The notes: a model not told the origin generated them from the sequence alone. Positions 7,908 to 16,443 are shown, numbered from the stretch's first letter. The stretch: 64,000 nt of DNA from Myxococcales bacterium 68-20 (GCA_001899635.1 MKVQ01000049.1:89017-153016); one strand, 5' to 3'. Made by a program: numbers and translations.

Positions 7908-9278
7908 ATGAGCGTCGATCTCGTTGTCCGCGGCCAGCGTGTCTTCACTCCCGTCGGCGAGCGACCGGCCGCCGTTCATGTCGACCGCAAACGAGGCACG
8001 ATCGTTGCCGTCACCGAGCTCGAAGCGGCGCCGTCCGGCGTGGAGACGATCGACGCGGGCATGATGTGCGTCCTTCCCGGCCTCGTCGACACGCACGTCC
8101 ACATCAACGATCCCGGGCGTACCGACTGGGAGGGCTTCGAGACGGCGACGCGCGCGGCAGCCGCCGGTGGCGTGACGACGCTCGTGGACATGCCGCTCAA
8201 CAGCATTCCCCCGACGACGACGCTCGACGGGCTCGCGGCGAAGCTACGCGCGCTCGAGGCGAAGGCTCACGTCGACGTCGCGCTGTGCGGCGGGCTCGTG
8301 CCGTCGAACCCGGCCGGTCTCGCGGACCTCCATGCCGAGGGCGTGCTCGCGTTCAAATGTTTCCTCGCCGAGAGCGGCGTCGGCGAGTTCTCGTACGTCC
8401 ACGAGAACGAGCTCCGCGCCGGAATGAAGGAGCTAGCGCGCATCGACGCGCCGCTCTTCGTCCACGCCGAGCTGCCCGAGCCGCTCGCCGAAGGCGAGAA
8501 GGCGGCGATGGGGCTCGACCCGCGCCGCTACGCGACCTACCTCGCCTCGCGGCCGCGCCGCGCGGAGGACGCCGCGATCGAGCTCGTGCTCCGTCTCGCC
8601 CGTGAGACCGGCGCCCGCGCGCACGTGGTGCACCTGTCGTCGTCCGATGCGCTCGGCCTCTTCCGCCAGGCGCGCGACGAGAAGACCCGGCTCACGGTCG
8701 AGACCTGCCCGCATTACCTCACGTTTGCCGCCGAGGAGATCGAGGACGGCGCGACGGAGTACAAGTGCGCGCCGCCGATCCGTGAGCGCAACAACCGCGA
8801 GAAGCTGTGGGACGCGCTCCGCGAAGGCCTCGTCGATCAGGTCGTCACCGATCACTCTCCGTCCACTGCCGAGCTGAAGTGCTCCGGCTCCGGTGACTTC
8901 ATGAAGGCGTGGGGAGGTATCTCGTCATTGCAGCTCGGCCTCGCCGCCTTCTGGACCGAGGCGAGGGCACGCGGACGTTCGGTCCGCGATCTCGTCGAGT
9001 GGATGAGCGCCGCTCCCGCGCGTCTCGCCGGCATCCACGGCAAGAAGGGGGCGATCGCCGCCGGCTTCGATGCCGACCTCGTCATCTGGGATCCCGACGC
9101 CGACTTCACCGTCGACGCCTCGACGCTCCAGCACCGGAACAAGATCACGCCCTACCACGCGCGCAGCCTGAAGGGCGCGACGCTCCGGACCATCCTCCGG
9201 GGCGAGACGATCTACGAGCGCGATCGCGCCGGCGGCGCGTTCGCCGAGCGTCGCGGCCGCTGGCTCCGTCGGGCCTGA
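7908..9278 (+). CDS. allB: Allantoinase
   Basis: This 456-residue cyclic amidohydrolase opens the hydantoin ring of allantoin to give allantoate. The binuclear metal site is complete: H63 and H65 (DTHVHINDPG), carboxylated-Lys candidate K150 (AFKCFL), H186 (FVHAE), H242 (VVHLSSSD) and D315 (TDHSPS). Length and motifs are standard for AllB rather than dihydroorotase or hydantoinase. It lies upstream of allantoicase, OHCU decarboxylase, HIU hydrolase and urate oxidase on the same strand, so it should act between OHCU decarboxylase and allantoicase. The ATG at 7908 begins at the family's usual N-terminus. Confidence 0.93.
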   Translation: MSVDLVVRGQRVFTPVGERPAAVHVDRKRGTIVAVTELEAAPSGVETIDAGMMCVLPGLVDTHVHINDPGRTDWEGFETATRAAAAGGVTTLVDMPLNSIPPTTTLDGLAAKLRALEAKAHVDVALCGGLVPSNPAGLADLHAEGVLAFKCFLAESGVGEFSYVHENELRAGMKELARIDAPLFVHAELPEPLAEGEKAAMGLDPRRYATYLASRPRRAEDAAIELVLRLARETGARAHVVHLSSSDALGLFRQARDEKTRLTVETCPHYLTFAAEEIEDGATEYKCAPPIRERNNREKLWDALREGLVDQVVTDHSPSTAELKCSGSGDFMKAWGGISSLQLGLAAFWTEARARGRSVRDLVEWMSAAPARLAGIHGKKGAIAAGFDADLVIWDPDADFTVDASTLQHRNKITPYHARSLKGATLRTILRGETIYERDRAGGAFAERRGRWLRRA

Positions 9279-9363
9279 CGATCACATCGCGCCGAATGAA
9301 ACGGCTTTCTTGGTTTCCACGGAGCCGAGGCGTCGGGGTATCCTCGTCGAGCCAATTCGGGCC

Positions 9364-9370
9364 GGAGGAG
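9364..9370 (+). promoter_or_regulatory. Ribosome-binding site supporting a TTG start
   Basis: GGAGGAG with eight bases to a TTG at 9379 that is in frame with the diguanylate cyclase. The more upstream TTG (9310) and the internal ATG (9427) have no comparable site, so this decides the start. Confidence 0.6.
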
Positions 9371-9378
9371 AGAGAGCG

Positions 9379-11058
9379 TTGGGGATCGAGCAGCCGAGGA
9401 AGACGCAGCAATACCTGAGTCGCGGGATGAGGTCCCCGCTCCGCCTTCCGATCGTCGGGCTCGTCGGCGCAGTCGTGGTGCTCCTCTCGCTCGGATGGGT
9501 GACGAACCGCGAGACCCGGGAAGAGGAAGCGGCTGCCTCGCTCGTCGAGCACACGCATCTCGTCATCGAGGAGCTCCGGCGGATCCCCTCCGGAATCGCC
9601 GTGGCGGAGAGCAGCCTCCGCGGCTACGCGCTTCAGCGCGACGAGGGGATGCTCGACGAATTCGAGCCGGCGATCCGCGAAGTCGAGGAGGGGCTGAGGT
9701 CGGCGCGCGCGCTCGTCCTCGACAACGAGCTCCAGGTGCGACGCCTCGAGGCGGTCGAGCCGAAGACCAGGCGGCGCATCGATCTGTTGCGCGAGCGCCT
9801 CCAGGTACTCCGGACGACCGGCAGCACGGACATCCTCCCCGAGGCGCGGCACCTGACGCTCGACATCCGCGCGATCGCCACCGAGATGGAGCAGCACGAG
9901 CTGATGCTGCTCGAGCGGCGAACGACCTCGCGAGAGGAGCGCATCCGGCGCATGCGCATCGTCTCGCCGCTCGGGATCTTCACCAGCATCAGCCTCGTCG
10001 CCGGCGCCTTTCTCCTCGTCTACGGAGAGGTGAGGCACCGGCGGCGCGCGGAGCAGGCAAGCGAGATGCAGGGCGCGCGGCTCCGGGAGCTCGTTCGTGA
10101 GACGGCGCTGATGCTCCAGATGGGAGAGCTCCTCAGCGCTTGCCGCTCCGTCGACGAAGCGACCGAGGTCGTCCGGCGGCTTGCCCCGCAGTTCTTCACT
10201 CGGGAGTCGGGCGCGATCTGCATCCTCAACGAGTCACAGAACTTCCTCGAGGCTCAGGTCGCGTGGGGAGGGAACCCCGTCCTCTCAGGGAAGACCTTCG
10301 GTCCCGACGCCTGCTGGGCGCTTCGGCGCGGAAAGCCACATCGGACGCAGCAGGGCGACGCGAGCGTGCGGTGCGAGCACTCGAGCGAGAGCAAGTCTGC
10401 GATGCTCTGTCTGCCGCTGCTGGCGCACGGGCAGGTGGTCGGGACGCTCCACGTCGCCGAGAACGGGGATGCCGAGCAGGTCGAGCGCCGGGCGATGGTC
10501 GTCGGTGAGCAGGTGGGGATGGCGCTCTCGAACCTGCGCCTGCGCGAGAGCCTGCGGAACCAGTCGATCCGCGATGCGCTCACCGGTCTCTACAATCGCC
10601 GCTACACCGACGAGACGCTCGAGCGAGAGATCCAACGCGGGGCGCGTGAGTCGACGACGATCGGCGTGCTCGTGATGGACGTCGACTTCTTCAAGAAGTT
10701 CAACGACTCGTTCGGCCATCAAGCGGGCGATCGCGTCCTCTCGGCGATCGGGAGCCTCCTCCGCAAGAAGACGCGCGGTGCCGACGTCGCGAGTCGGATG
10801 GGCGGTGAGGAGCTCGCGCTCGTGCTCCCGGGCGCATCCCGCGAGGACGCCGCGAAGCGAGCCGAGGAGATCCGTGAGGCGGTCGCGCAGATGGACGTGA
10901 CGTACGACGGCCGGAACATCGGTCCGGTGACGCTCTCGATCGGCGTCGCGGTGTTCCCGCAGCACGGCAATACCGCGGACGACGTCGTCCGCGTGGCCGA
11001 CGCCGCGCTCTATCGGGCGAAGCGAGAGGGCCGCAATCGCGTGATCGTCGCAGACTGA
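9379..11058 (+). CDS. Membrane diguanylate cyclase (CHASE3-like, GAF, GGDEF)
   Basis: Predicted at 559 residues from the TTG at 9379. The first membrane helix (LPIVGLVGAVVVLLSLGWVT) and a second (IFTSISLVAGAFLLVYGEV) bracket an extracytoplasmic helical domain of CHASE3 type. A GAF-like domain follows (about 225-385; AMLCLPLLAHGQVVGTLHVA). The C-terminal GGDEF domain (about 395-559) has DALTGLYNRR and the active signature GGEEL, so it should make cyclic di-GMP. An inhibitory-site RxxD is not obvious just before GGEEL. It sits between allantoinase and allantoicase on the same strand, which may be chance or may link purine supply to second-messenger output. Confidence 0.88.
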   Translation: MGIEQPRKTQQYLSRGMRSPLRLPIVGLVGAVVVLLSLGWVTNRETREEEAAASLVEHTHLVIEELRRIPSGIAVAESSLRGYALQRDEGMLDEFEPAIREVEEGLRSARALVLDNELQVRRLEAVEPKTRRRIDLLRERLQVLRTTGSTDILPEARHLTLDIRAIATEMEQHELMLLERRTTSREERIRRMRIVSPLGIFTSISLVAGAFLLVYGEVRHRRRAEQASEMQGARLRELVRETALMLQMGELLSACRSVDEATEVVRRLAPQFFTRESGAICILNESQNFLEAQVAWGGNPVLSGKTFGPDACWALRRGKPHRTQQGDASVRCEHSSESKSAMLCLPLLAHGQVVGTLHVAENGDAEQVERRAMVVGEQVGMALSNLRLRESLRNQSIRDALTGLYNRRYTDETLEREIQRGARESTTIGVLVMDVDFFKKFNDSFGHQAGDRVLSAIGSLLRKKTRGADVASRMGGEELALVLPGASREDAAKRAEEIREAVAQMDVTYDGRNIGPVTLSIGVAVFPQHGNTADDVVRVADAALYRAKREGRNRVIVAD

Positions 11059-11143
11059 CACGTCGCCGCTGGCGACGGCACGAACGGAGACGTGATCGTC
11101 GCGCGACGGCCGAATACGTCTGTCGTAGTCTCCCCGGATCGAC

Positions 11144-12703
11144 ATGGCGGACTTCAACGAGCTCATCGATCTCGCAGCGGAGCGCCTCGGCGGCTTCGTG
11201 CTCTGGGGAAGCGACGATTTCTTCGCCGAGAAGGAGAACCTCCTCAAGCCGGAGGAGGCGATCTTCATCGCCGGCAAATTCACCGACCGCGGCAAGTGGA
11301 TGGACGGCTGGGAGTCGCGGCGCAAGCGGCAGTACGCCGAGTCCTCCCGCGCTTACCCCGATCACGACACCTGCATCATCCGCCTCGGCCTCTCCGGCGT
11401 GGTGCGCGGCTTCGTCGTGGACACCGCGCACTTCAAGGGCAACTACCCGAAGGAGTGCTCGATCGAAGGCGCGAGCATCGAGGGCCACCCTGACGTCACG
11501 ACGCTCCTGTCGAGCGACGTGAAATGGACCGAGATTCTCCCGCGCACCGCCCTCGCGGGCGACACGAAGAACCGCTTCGAGGTCGAAGTCCCGCAGCGAT
11601 TCACCCATCTGCGCTTCCACATCTACCCGGACGGCGGCGTTGCACGGCTCCGCGTGCACGGCGACGTGATGCCGGGGGCGCGCTGGATGGGCCGGCGCGA
11701 CCGTCCTCAGCTCGTCGATCTCGCGGCGGCGGAGCACGGCGGTCTCGTCGTTTCGTGCAACGACATGTTCTTCGGCTCGCGCCACAACCTGATCATGCCC
11801 GGCCGCGGCGTGAACATGGGTGACGGTTGGGAGACGAAGCGCGGGCGCCGGCCGGGCCCCGACTGGGTCGTCGTCCGCCTCGCGACGGAGGGAGCGATCG
11901 AACGCGCAATCGTGGACACGCTGCACTTCCAGGGCAACGCACCCGACTTCTGCGCCATCGACGTCGCCTCGAGTCCGGACGCCGATCCCGACGGTTCGAG
12001 GGACGACGGCTGGCGACCGCTCCTCGCAAAGAAGAGCCTCCAGCCGCACACGGCGCACGTCTTCGAGGACGAGCTCCTCGCCGCAGGGGACGCGACCCAC
12101 GCGCGCGTTCGGATCTGGCCCGACGGCGGCGTGAGTCGGCTGCGCCTCTTCGGGATCGCGAGCGACGCGGGACGCGAGCGCTCCGGGATGCGCTACCTCC
12201 GCGCGATGCCGGAGCCCGAGCTCGAGAGCGCGCTCCGCTCATGCTGCGGGTCGAGCGCGTGGGTGCGTGCGATGGCCGACGAGCGAAGGAAGAACGCAGC
12301 CTCGTTCGCGAGCCTCGAGGCGCTCAAGAAGGTGGCCGCCGATCGTTGGAACGCGCTTGGTTCGAGCGACTGGGACGAGGCCTTCAAGGCGCATCCGCGC
12401 ATCGGCGAGAAGAAGGCGGACGGACCGCAGAGCAAGGTCGCTCATGGCTGGTCCACGAAGGAGCAGGCCAAGGTCTCCGAAGCGAGCCAGGCGGTACTCG
12501 AGGAGCTCCGCGCGACGAACAAGGCCTATGAGGAGCGCTTCGGCCGCATCTACATCGTCTGCGCGACGGGCAAGTCCGCCGAGGAGATGCTCGGCATCGC
12601 GAAGGAGCGGATGCAGAGCGCTGCCGAGACCGAAGTTCGCCGTGCCGCCGAGGAGCAACGCAAGATCACCGAGCTCCGGCTCGAGAAGCTGGTGATGGGA
12701 TGA
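11144..12703 (+). CDS. Allantoicase fused to OHCU decarboxylase
   Basis: A 519-residue bifunctional enzyme. Residues about 1-345 are allantoicase (allantoate to ureidoglycolate and urea), built of the family's two repeated beta-sandwich halves: one with GGFVLWGSDDFFAEKENLL and DGWESRRKR, the second with GGLVVSCNDMFFGSRHNLI and DGWETKRGR. Residues about 348-519 are OHCU decarboxylase (UraD), which turns 2-oxo-4-hydroxy-4-carboxy-5-ureidoimidazoline into S-allantoin. Visible UraD motifs are AHPRIGEKK near 416, GWSTKEQAKV and NKAYEERFGRIYIVCATGKS. The fusion joins two non-consecutive steps, since allantoinase acts between them. The TGA overlaps the uraH start by 4 bp (ATGA). Both halves look complete. 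Confidence 0.92.
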   Translation: MADFNELIDLAAERLGGFVLWGSDDFFAEKENLLKPEEAIFIAGKFTDRGKWMDGWESRRKRQYAESSRAYPDHDTCIIRLGLSGVVRGFVVDTAHFKGNYPKECSIEGASIEGHPDVTTLLSSDVKWTEILPRTALAGDTKNRFEVEVPQRFTHLRFHIYPDGGVARLRVHGDVMPGARWMGRRDRPQLVDLAAAEHGGLVVSCNDMFFGSRHNLIMPGRGVNMGDGWETKRGRRPGPDWVVVRLATEGAIERAIVDTLHFQGNAPDFCAIDVASSPDADPDGSRDDGWRPLLAKKSLQPHTAHVFEDELLAAGDATHARVRIWPDGGVSRLRLFGIASDAGRERSGMRYLRAMPEPELESALRSCCGSSAWVRAMADERRKNAASFASLEALKKVAADRWNALGSSDWDEAFKAHPRIGEKKADGPQSKVAHGWSTKEQAKVSEASQAVLEELRATNKAYEERFGRIYIVCATGKSAEEMLGIAKERMQSAAETEVRRAAEEQRKITELRLEKLVMG

Positions 12704-13038
12704 AATCCGTTTCCACCCACGTCCTCGACATCCACCGCGGCCGCCCCGCGGCGGGAGTGCCCGTCACCCTCGAGCGCAAGGACGGTGACGCGTTCACGCG
12801 CATCAAGGCCGCGGCGACCGACGCCGACGGCCGCGTGAAGGAGCTCGTCCCCGAAGGGCAGCTCACGAGCGGCACGTACCGCATCACGTTCGACACCGGC
12901 GCCTACTTCGCCGCGCAGAACGTCGAGGGCTTCTACCCGGAGGCGAGCATCGTGTTCGTCATCCGCGATGACGCCGCGCACTACCACGTGCCGCTCCTCT
13001 TGAGCGCGCACGGCTACTCGACCTACCGCGGCAGCTGA
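12700..13038 (+). CDS. uraH: 5-hydroxyisourate hydrolase
   Basis: A 112-residue transthyretin-like protein that hydrolyses 5-hydroxyisourate, the direct product of urate oxidation, to OHCU. It begins MKSVSTHVLDIHRGRPAAG with the N-terminal active-site His, contains HYHVPLLLSAHGYSTYRGS, and ends in the family's diagnostic YRGS C-terminus that separates true HIU hydrolases from transthyretin. No signal peptide, so cytoplasmic. Its start overlaps the stop of the allantoicase-OHCU decarboxylase gene (ATGA), whose second domain uses its product. Confidence 0.95.
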   Translation: MKSVSTHVLDIHRGRPAAGVPVTLERKDGDAFTRIKAAATDADGRVKELVPEGQLTSGTYRITFDTGAYFAAQNVEGFYPEASIVFVIRDDAAHYHVPLLLSAHGYSTYRGS

Positions 13039-13227
13039 GCGGGGGCGGTCCGTCACGCGTCATCACGCGGTCGTCGATCGCGTTGGGGCCTCGTGGAGCA
13101 GAGCGAGACGAACGCGCGGCGCTTCGGAGCCGGTGGCCCCTTTCGCGGTCGTTTACTCGCTACACGACCACTTCGAGGCGCCCGTCTCCTCGCCCTCGAC
13201 GAATCGGTACCTGGATGGACGGACGGA

Positions 13228-13266
13228 CGCCGCCGGTGACGGAGCATCTCCGTCGAGCCGGCGGCG
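13228..13266. terminator. Long hairpin between convergent genes
   Basis: An interrupted stem: CGCCGCCGG (13228-13236) pairs with CCGGCGGCG (13258-13266), and inside it GACGGAG (13238-13244) pairs with CTCCGTC (13248-13254). It lies between the uraH stop and the stop of the convergent cytochrome gene. No T-tract follows on either strand, so a two-way terminator function is inferred from position only. Confidence 0.45.
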
Positions 13267-13288
13267 CGTAAGCTCTCAGCCGAGAGCG

Positions 13289-13807
13289 TCAGTCGACGGT
13301 GTGGCAGCCCGCGCAGCCGAAGCCCTTGTGCGTGGCGGGATCGTACGGCTTCTCGTTGAGGGCCTCGGCCATCGCCGGCACGACCTTCTCGCCCATGAAC
13401 TTCATCATCTCGGGCTGCGCCTTCGCGAGCTTCTCGAAGCCGCCGTTCGAGAGCGTGAGCTTCGGGAGGACCTTGCGCGGGTCGTCCTTCTTCTGCGGGC
13501 CGTGGCAGGTAGCGCAGCCGAACTTCTCGAACTTCTTGCCGTCATGCTCCTTGAAGAGCTTCCCGACGTTCGGGACGACCTTCGCCGACATGACCTCGAT
13601 CTTCTTCTCCATCGGGAGGTCGTCGAAGCTCGGGCCTTCGTGCGCGGCGTGGGCGGTCTCTCCGCCGGTGCCGGCATCGCCGGTCTCGGTGTTCGCGTCG
13701 GCGGCCTCGGTCGGGGCCGACGGCGGGTTGGCCGCGGGCTGCGAGCCTCCGCAGGCGAGGAGGGAAGCGGTCGCGACGGCGAGGAAAACGAGAAGGTGGC
13801 TACGCAT
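13289..13807 (-). CDS. Two-haem cytochrome c lipoprotein
   Basis: A 172-residue lipoprotein: MRSHLLVFLAVATASLLACG has the lipobox LLAC, followed by a Pro/Ala/Thr-rich linker. Two CxxCH haem-binding motifs are present, GCATCHGPQ near residue 98 and GCAGCHTVD at the very C-terminus, with methionines between them (MMKFMGEKVVPAM) that could be axial ligands. The start at 13807 is chosen over a frame to 13876 because it begins the signal peptide. The gene is divergent from the PuuD-cupredoxin gene with 68 bp between starts. That urate oxidase lacks the usual cytochrome c domain, so this protein is a plausible electron acceptor for it or carrier downstream of it (inference). Confidence 0.85.
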   Translation of the reverse strand: MRSHLLVFLAVATASLLACGGSQPAANPPSAPTEAADANTETGDAGTGGETAHAAHEGPSFDDLPMEKKIEVMSAKVVPNVGKLFKEHDGKKFEKFGCATCHGPQKKDDPRKVLPKLTLSNGGFEKLAKAQPEMMKFMGEKVVPAMAEALNEKPYDPATHKGFGCAGCHTVD

Positions 13808-13875
13808 CTGTGCGGCGCCCGCTTTAATCCGCCCGCCGCCGGGATGCCAGTTTCCAGCTCCGGAAGAGCTGATCA
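13808..13875. promoter_or_regulatory. Divergent promoter region, cytochrome c / urate oxidase
   Basis: The 68-bp space between the two outward-facing starts must hold the upstream signals for both genes unless they are read from further away. The only site I can point to is GGAAG at 13862-13866, nine bases before the urate oxidase ATG. No clear -35/-10 pair or operator is visible. Confidence 0.35.
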
Positions 13876-15546
13876 ATGGACCTTACGCTCGAGCTGATTC
13901 ATATTCGGAGGCCGATGAGCCCGGCGTTCGTCACGGAGTGGTTGAATCTTTCCGTCCGCTGGATCCACGTCATTGCGGGGATCATGTGGATTGGCAGCTC
14001 GTTGTTCTTCAACTGGCTCGATGCACGCATCGAGAAGAACGAGCGCACCAAGGAGAAGGGCATCGAGGGCGAGCTCTGGATGGTGCACTCCGGCGGGTTC
14101 TACGACGTCGAGAAGACGCTCGTCGCGCCGAAGGTGATGCCCAAGCACCTCCACTGGTTCAAGTGGGAGGCGATGTTCACGATGCTGTCGGGCTGGCTCC
14201 TGCTCGACATCGTGTTCTTCCAGGGCGGCGCCGTCACGCTCGTCGATCCGAACGTCTCGGACATCTCGCCCGCTGCCGCGGTCGCGCTGTCGATCGGGAC
14301 GCTCATCGGATCGTGGTTCGTCTACGACATCCTCTGGCGCTCGCCGCTCACGAAGAGCGTGCCCGTCGGCGCGGCGATCACGTACGGCCTGATCGTCGGC
14401 GTCCTCTTCTTCCTGTCCCACAAGGTCAGCGGACGCGCCGCGTTCCTCCTCACGGGCGGAATGATGGGAACGTGGATGGCGACCAACGTCTGGGTGCACA
14501 TCATCCCGGCGCAGAAGGGGCTGGTGAAGGCGGTCACCGCGGGAAAGTCGCCGGATCCGAAGCTCGCGAAGCACGCCAAGACGCGCTCTCGGCACAACAA
14601 CTACATGACCTATCCGGTGGTGCTCATCATGCTGAGCAACCACTTCCCGGGCGTGTACGGCCACAAGCACGCGTGGCTCGTCCTCGCCGGTCTCATCCTC
14701 GTCGGCTCGGCGATCCGGCACCTGCAGAACGTGAAGAAGGAGCTCGCTCCGGGCGTGCTCATCGCCGTCCTCCTCGTGCTCCTCACGGTCGCGCACTCCT
14801 CGCTCACGTCTGCTCCGGCGAGCGCGGGCAGCGCGGGCGGCGACTCGAAGACCCCGCTCACGGCGACGACTCCCGAGACCAAGGGCGGTCCGGAGAAGGT
14901 CGCGAACGAGTCGGTCGTCGGCGTCGTGAAGGGCACGGTGAACCTCGTGGGCACGCCGCCGCCGAACAAGGAGCTCAACGTCGGAACCTGCACGAGCGAC
15001 GTGACGGGCCCGGTGATGTCCGATGCGGTCCTCGCGAAGGGGGGCAAGCTCCAGAACGCGTTCGTCTGGATCAAGGGCGGCCTCGACTCGTACAAGGCGC
15101 CGGCTGCGCCGAGCGAGCCTGTCGTGGTCGACCAGAAGGGGTGCATGTACAACCCTCATGTCGTCGGCGCGCGCGTCGGGCAGAAGGTCATCTTCCTCAA
15201 CAGCGACCCCGTGCTTCACAACGTGCGTGCCGTCGCGGAGACCAACGCGACGTTCAACGACATGATGCCGACGAAGGACATGCGCCTCGAGAAGGTCTTC
15301 GACAAGACCGAGGTTCCGGTGCGCGCGAAGTGTGACGTCCACCCGTGGATGAGCGCCTTCGTCGGTGTCGTCCCGCATCCGTTCTTCGCGGTGAGCGGCG
15401 TCGCGGGCGAGTTCTCGCTCGTGAACGTCCCCGAGGGCACCTACGAGATCGAGGCCTGGCACGAGGTCTTCGGGCGACAGACGCAGAAGATCGAGGTCAA
15501 GGCGCGCGAGACCGCCGAGCTCGCGCTGACGTTCCGCGCGGAATAG
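13876..15546 (+). CDS. puuD: PuuD-type membrane urate oxidase with C-terminal cupredoxin domain
   Basis: This 556-residue protein has two parts. Residues 1-305 are the membrane urate oxidase domain (DUF989/PuuD): about eight hydrophobic segments and the family's opening NLSVRWIHVIAGIMWIGSS, HSGGFYDVEK and LHWFKWEAMFTMLSGW. PuuD oxidises urate to 5-hydroxyisourate and normally passes electrons to a C-terminal cytochrome c domain. Here no CxxCH exists. After a linker (306-345), residues 346-556 form a cupredoxin-like domain with candidate type-1 copper ligands H448 (VLHNVRA), C486, H489 and M492 (CDVHPWM), then a beta-sandwich tail (VPEGTYEIEAWHEVFGRQTQ). Copper thus appears to replace haem as the built-in acceptor. 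The divergent gene encodes a separate two-haem cytochrome c. Start ATG 13876 has GGAAG nine bases upstream. Confidence 0.85.
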   Translation: MDLTLELIHIRRPMSPAFVTEWLNLSVRWIHVIAGIMWIGSSLFFNWLDARIEKNERTKEKGIEGELWMVHSGGFYDVEKTLVAPKVMPKHLHWFKWEAMFTMLSGWLLLDIVFFQGGAVTLVDPNVSDISPAAAVALSIGTLIGSWFVYDILWRSPLTKSVPVGAAITYGLIVGVLFFLSHKVSGRAAFLLTGGMMGTWMATNVWVHIIPAQKGLVKAVTAGKSPDPKLAKHAKTRSRHNNYMTYPVVLIMLSNHFPGVYGHKHAWLVLAGLILVGSAIRHLQNVKKELAPGVLIAVLLVLLTVAHSSLTSAPASAGSAGGDSKTPLTATTPETKGGPEKVANESVVGVVKGTVNLVGTPPPNKELNVGTCTSDVTGPVMSDAVLAKGGKLQNAFVWIKGGLDSYKAPAAPSEPVVVDQKGCMYNPHVVGARVGQKVIFLNSDPVLHNVRAVAETNATFNDMMPTKDMRLEKVFDKTEVPVRAKCDVHPWMSAFVGVVPHPFFAVSGVAGEFSLVNVPEGTYEIEAWHEVFGRQTQKIEVKARETAELALTFRAE

Positions 15547-15600
15547 CCCGACGTGGAGACTTTTTGGCTCGACCGGGATAGCGGCTGATATGGTGCGGCG

Positions 15601-16443
15601 ATGAAGGCGGTGGCGCTCGTCGGAGCGATTCTATGCTGCGCTGCAGTCGCGGCATGCTCGCTGGCGATGGCGTCGGAGCTCGATGACGCGCGCGAGCCGG
15701 TCCCTGCGCCGTTGCCCGGCCAGCCGGACGCCGACAGCGGCTCGGCGAGCCTCTTCGACGGTGGCGCGGACCCCGGTGCTGACGCTGCCGTCCGTAAGCG
15801 GGGATGTCGCGAGCTCGATCCGCCTCCTCAGTTCTGCGAGGACTTCGACGACGGGGAGCTCGGCGAGAACTGGGACGCGCTCGAGGATGCCGGTGGCACG
15901 ATCGCGTTCGACTCCCTGGCGTATTCGGCGCCCCGTTCGGCGCGGATCAGCCTCGTCGAGGCGCCGAGCTGCTCGAGCGCGTTCTTCCAACGGGGCTTCT
16001 CGGGCATCGGGACCAACGTCGTCGACGTTCGCGTTCAAATGCGTCCGAGCTCGCCGTGGAACGCTGAATATACGCCGCTCGCCATCGTCTTTTCCTCCGA
16101 TTGCGTCGTGTTCATCAACGCGCGTCCGGTCGCCTCGGGAGCCATCGGGTCGACCGTCGCCGCCATCCTTCATCCGAACAGCTCCGATACGGGCGGCTTC
16201 CGGTCGCTCGCTGGTGGTCTGCGCGTCGACGAGTGGACCGACGTGCGGATCTCGGCGGTGCGTCAGGGCTCGGGAGCGGCGATCACCTTCGCGTTCGAGC
16301 GCGCCGATGGAACGCTGAGCGAGACGACCGAGAGCGTTGCGGAGTGCACGCTTGGCGGCGATCTCATGCTCGGTGTTGGCTACCAGTGCGGTGCCGGCAC
16401 CAGCGAGACGCGATACGACGACGTGCGGGTGTACTGGAAGTAG
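15601..16443 (+). CDS. Secreted lipoprotein, LamG/concanavalin-like fold suspected
   Basis: A 280-residue lipoprotein: MKAVALVGAILCCAAVAACS carries the lipobox VAAC, followed by an Asp/Gly/Ala linker. The body begins CRELDPPPQFCEDFDDGELG and ends CGAGTSETRYDDVRVYWK. The pattern FCEDFDDG ... DEWTDVRISAV ... YDDVRVYW is that of the single-domain sugar-binding-like sandwiches frequent in Myxococcota lipoproteins. The fold assignment is an inference and no ligand or catalytic residues can be named. It follows the urate oxidase by 54 bp on the same strand but looks unrelated to purine metabolism. Confidence 0.8.
   Translation: MKAVALVGAILCCAAVAACSLAMASELDDAREPVPAPLPGQPDADSGSASLFDGGADPGADAAVRKRGCRELDPPPQFCEDFDDGELGENWDALEDAGGTIAFDSLAYSAPRSARISLVEAPSCSSAFFQRGFSGIGTNVVDVRVQMRPSSPWNAEYTPLAIVFSSDCVVFINARPVASGAIGSTVAAILHPNSSDTGGFRSLAGGLRVDEWTDVRISAVRQGSGAAITFAFERADGTLSETTESVAECTLGGDLMLGVGYQCGAGTSETRYDDVRVYWK

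Noticed and set aside
13873-15462. A 529-codon open frame on the minus strand opposite the urate oxidase.
   Set aside because: It mirrors the PuuD-cupredoxin gene, has Arg/Asp-rich shadow composition and no family similarity. High-GC DNA keeps antisense frames open.
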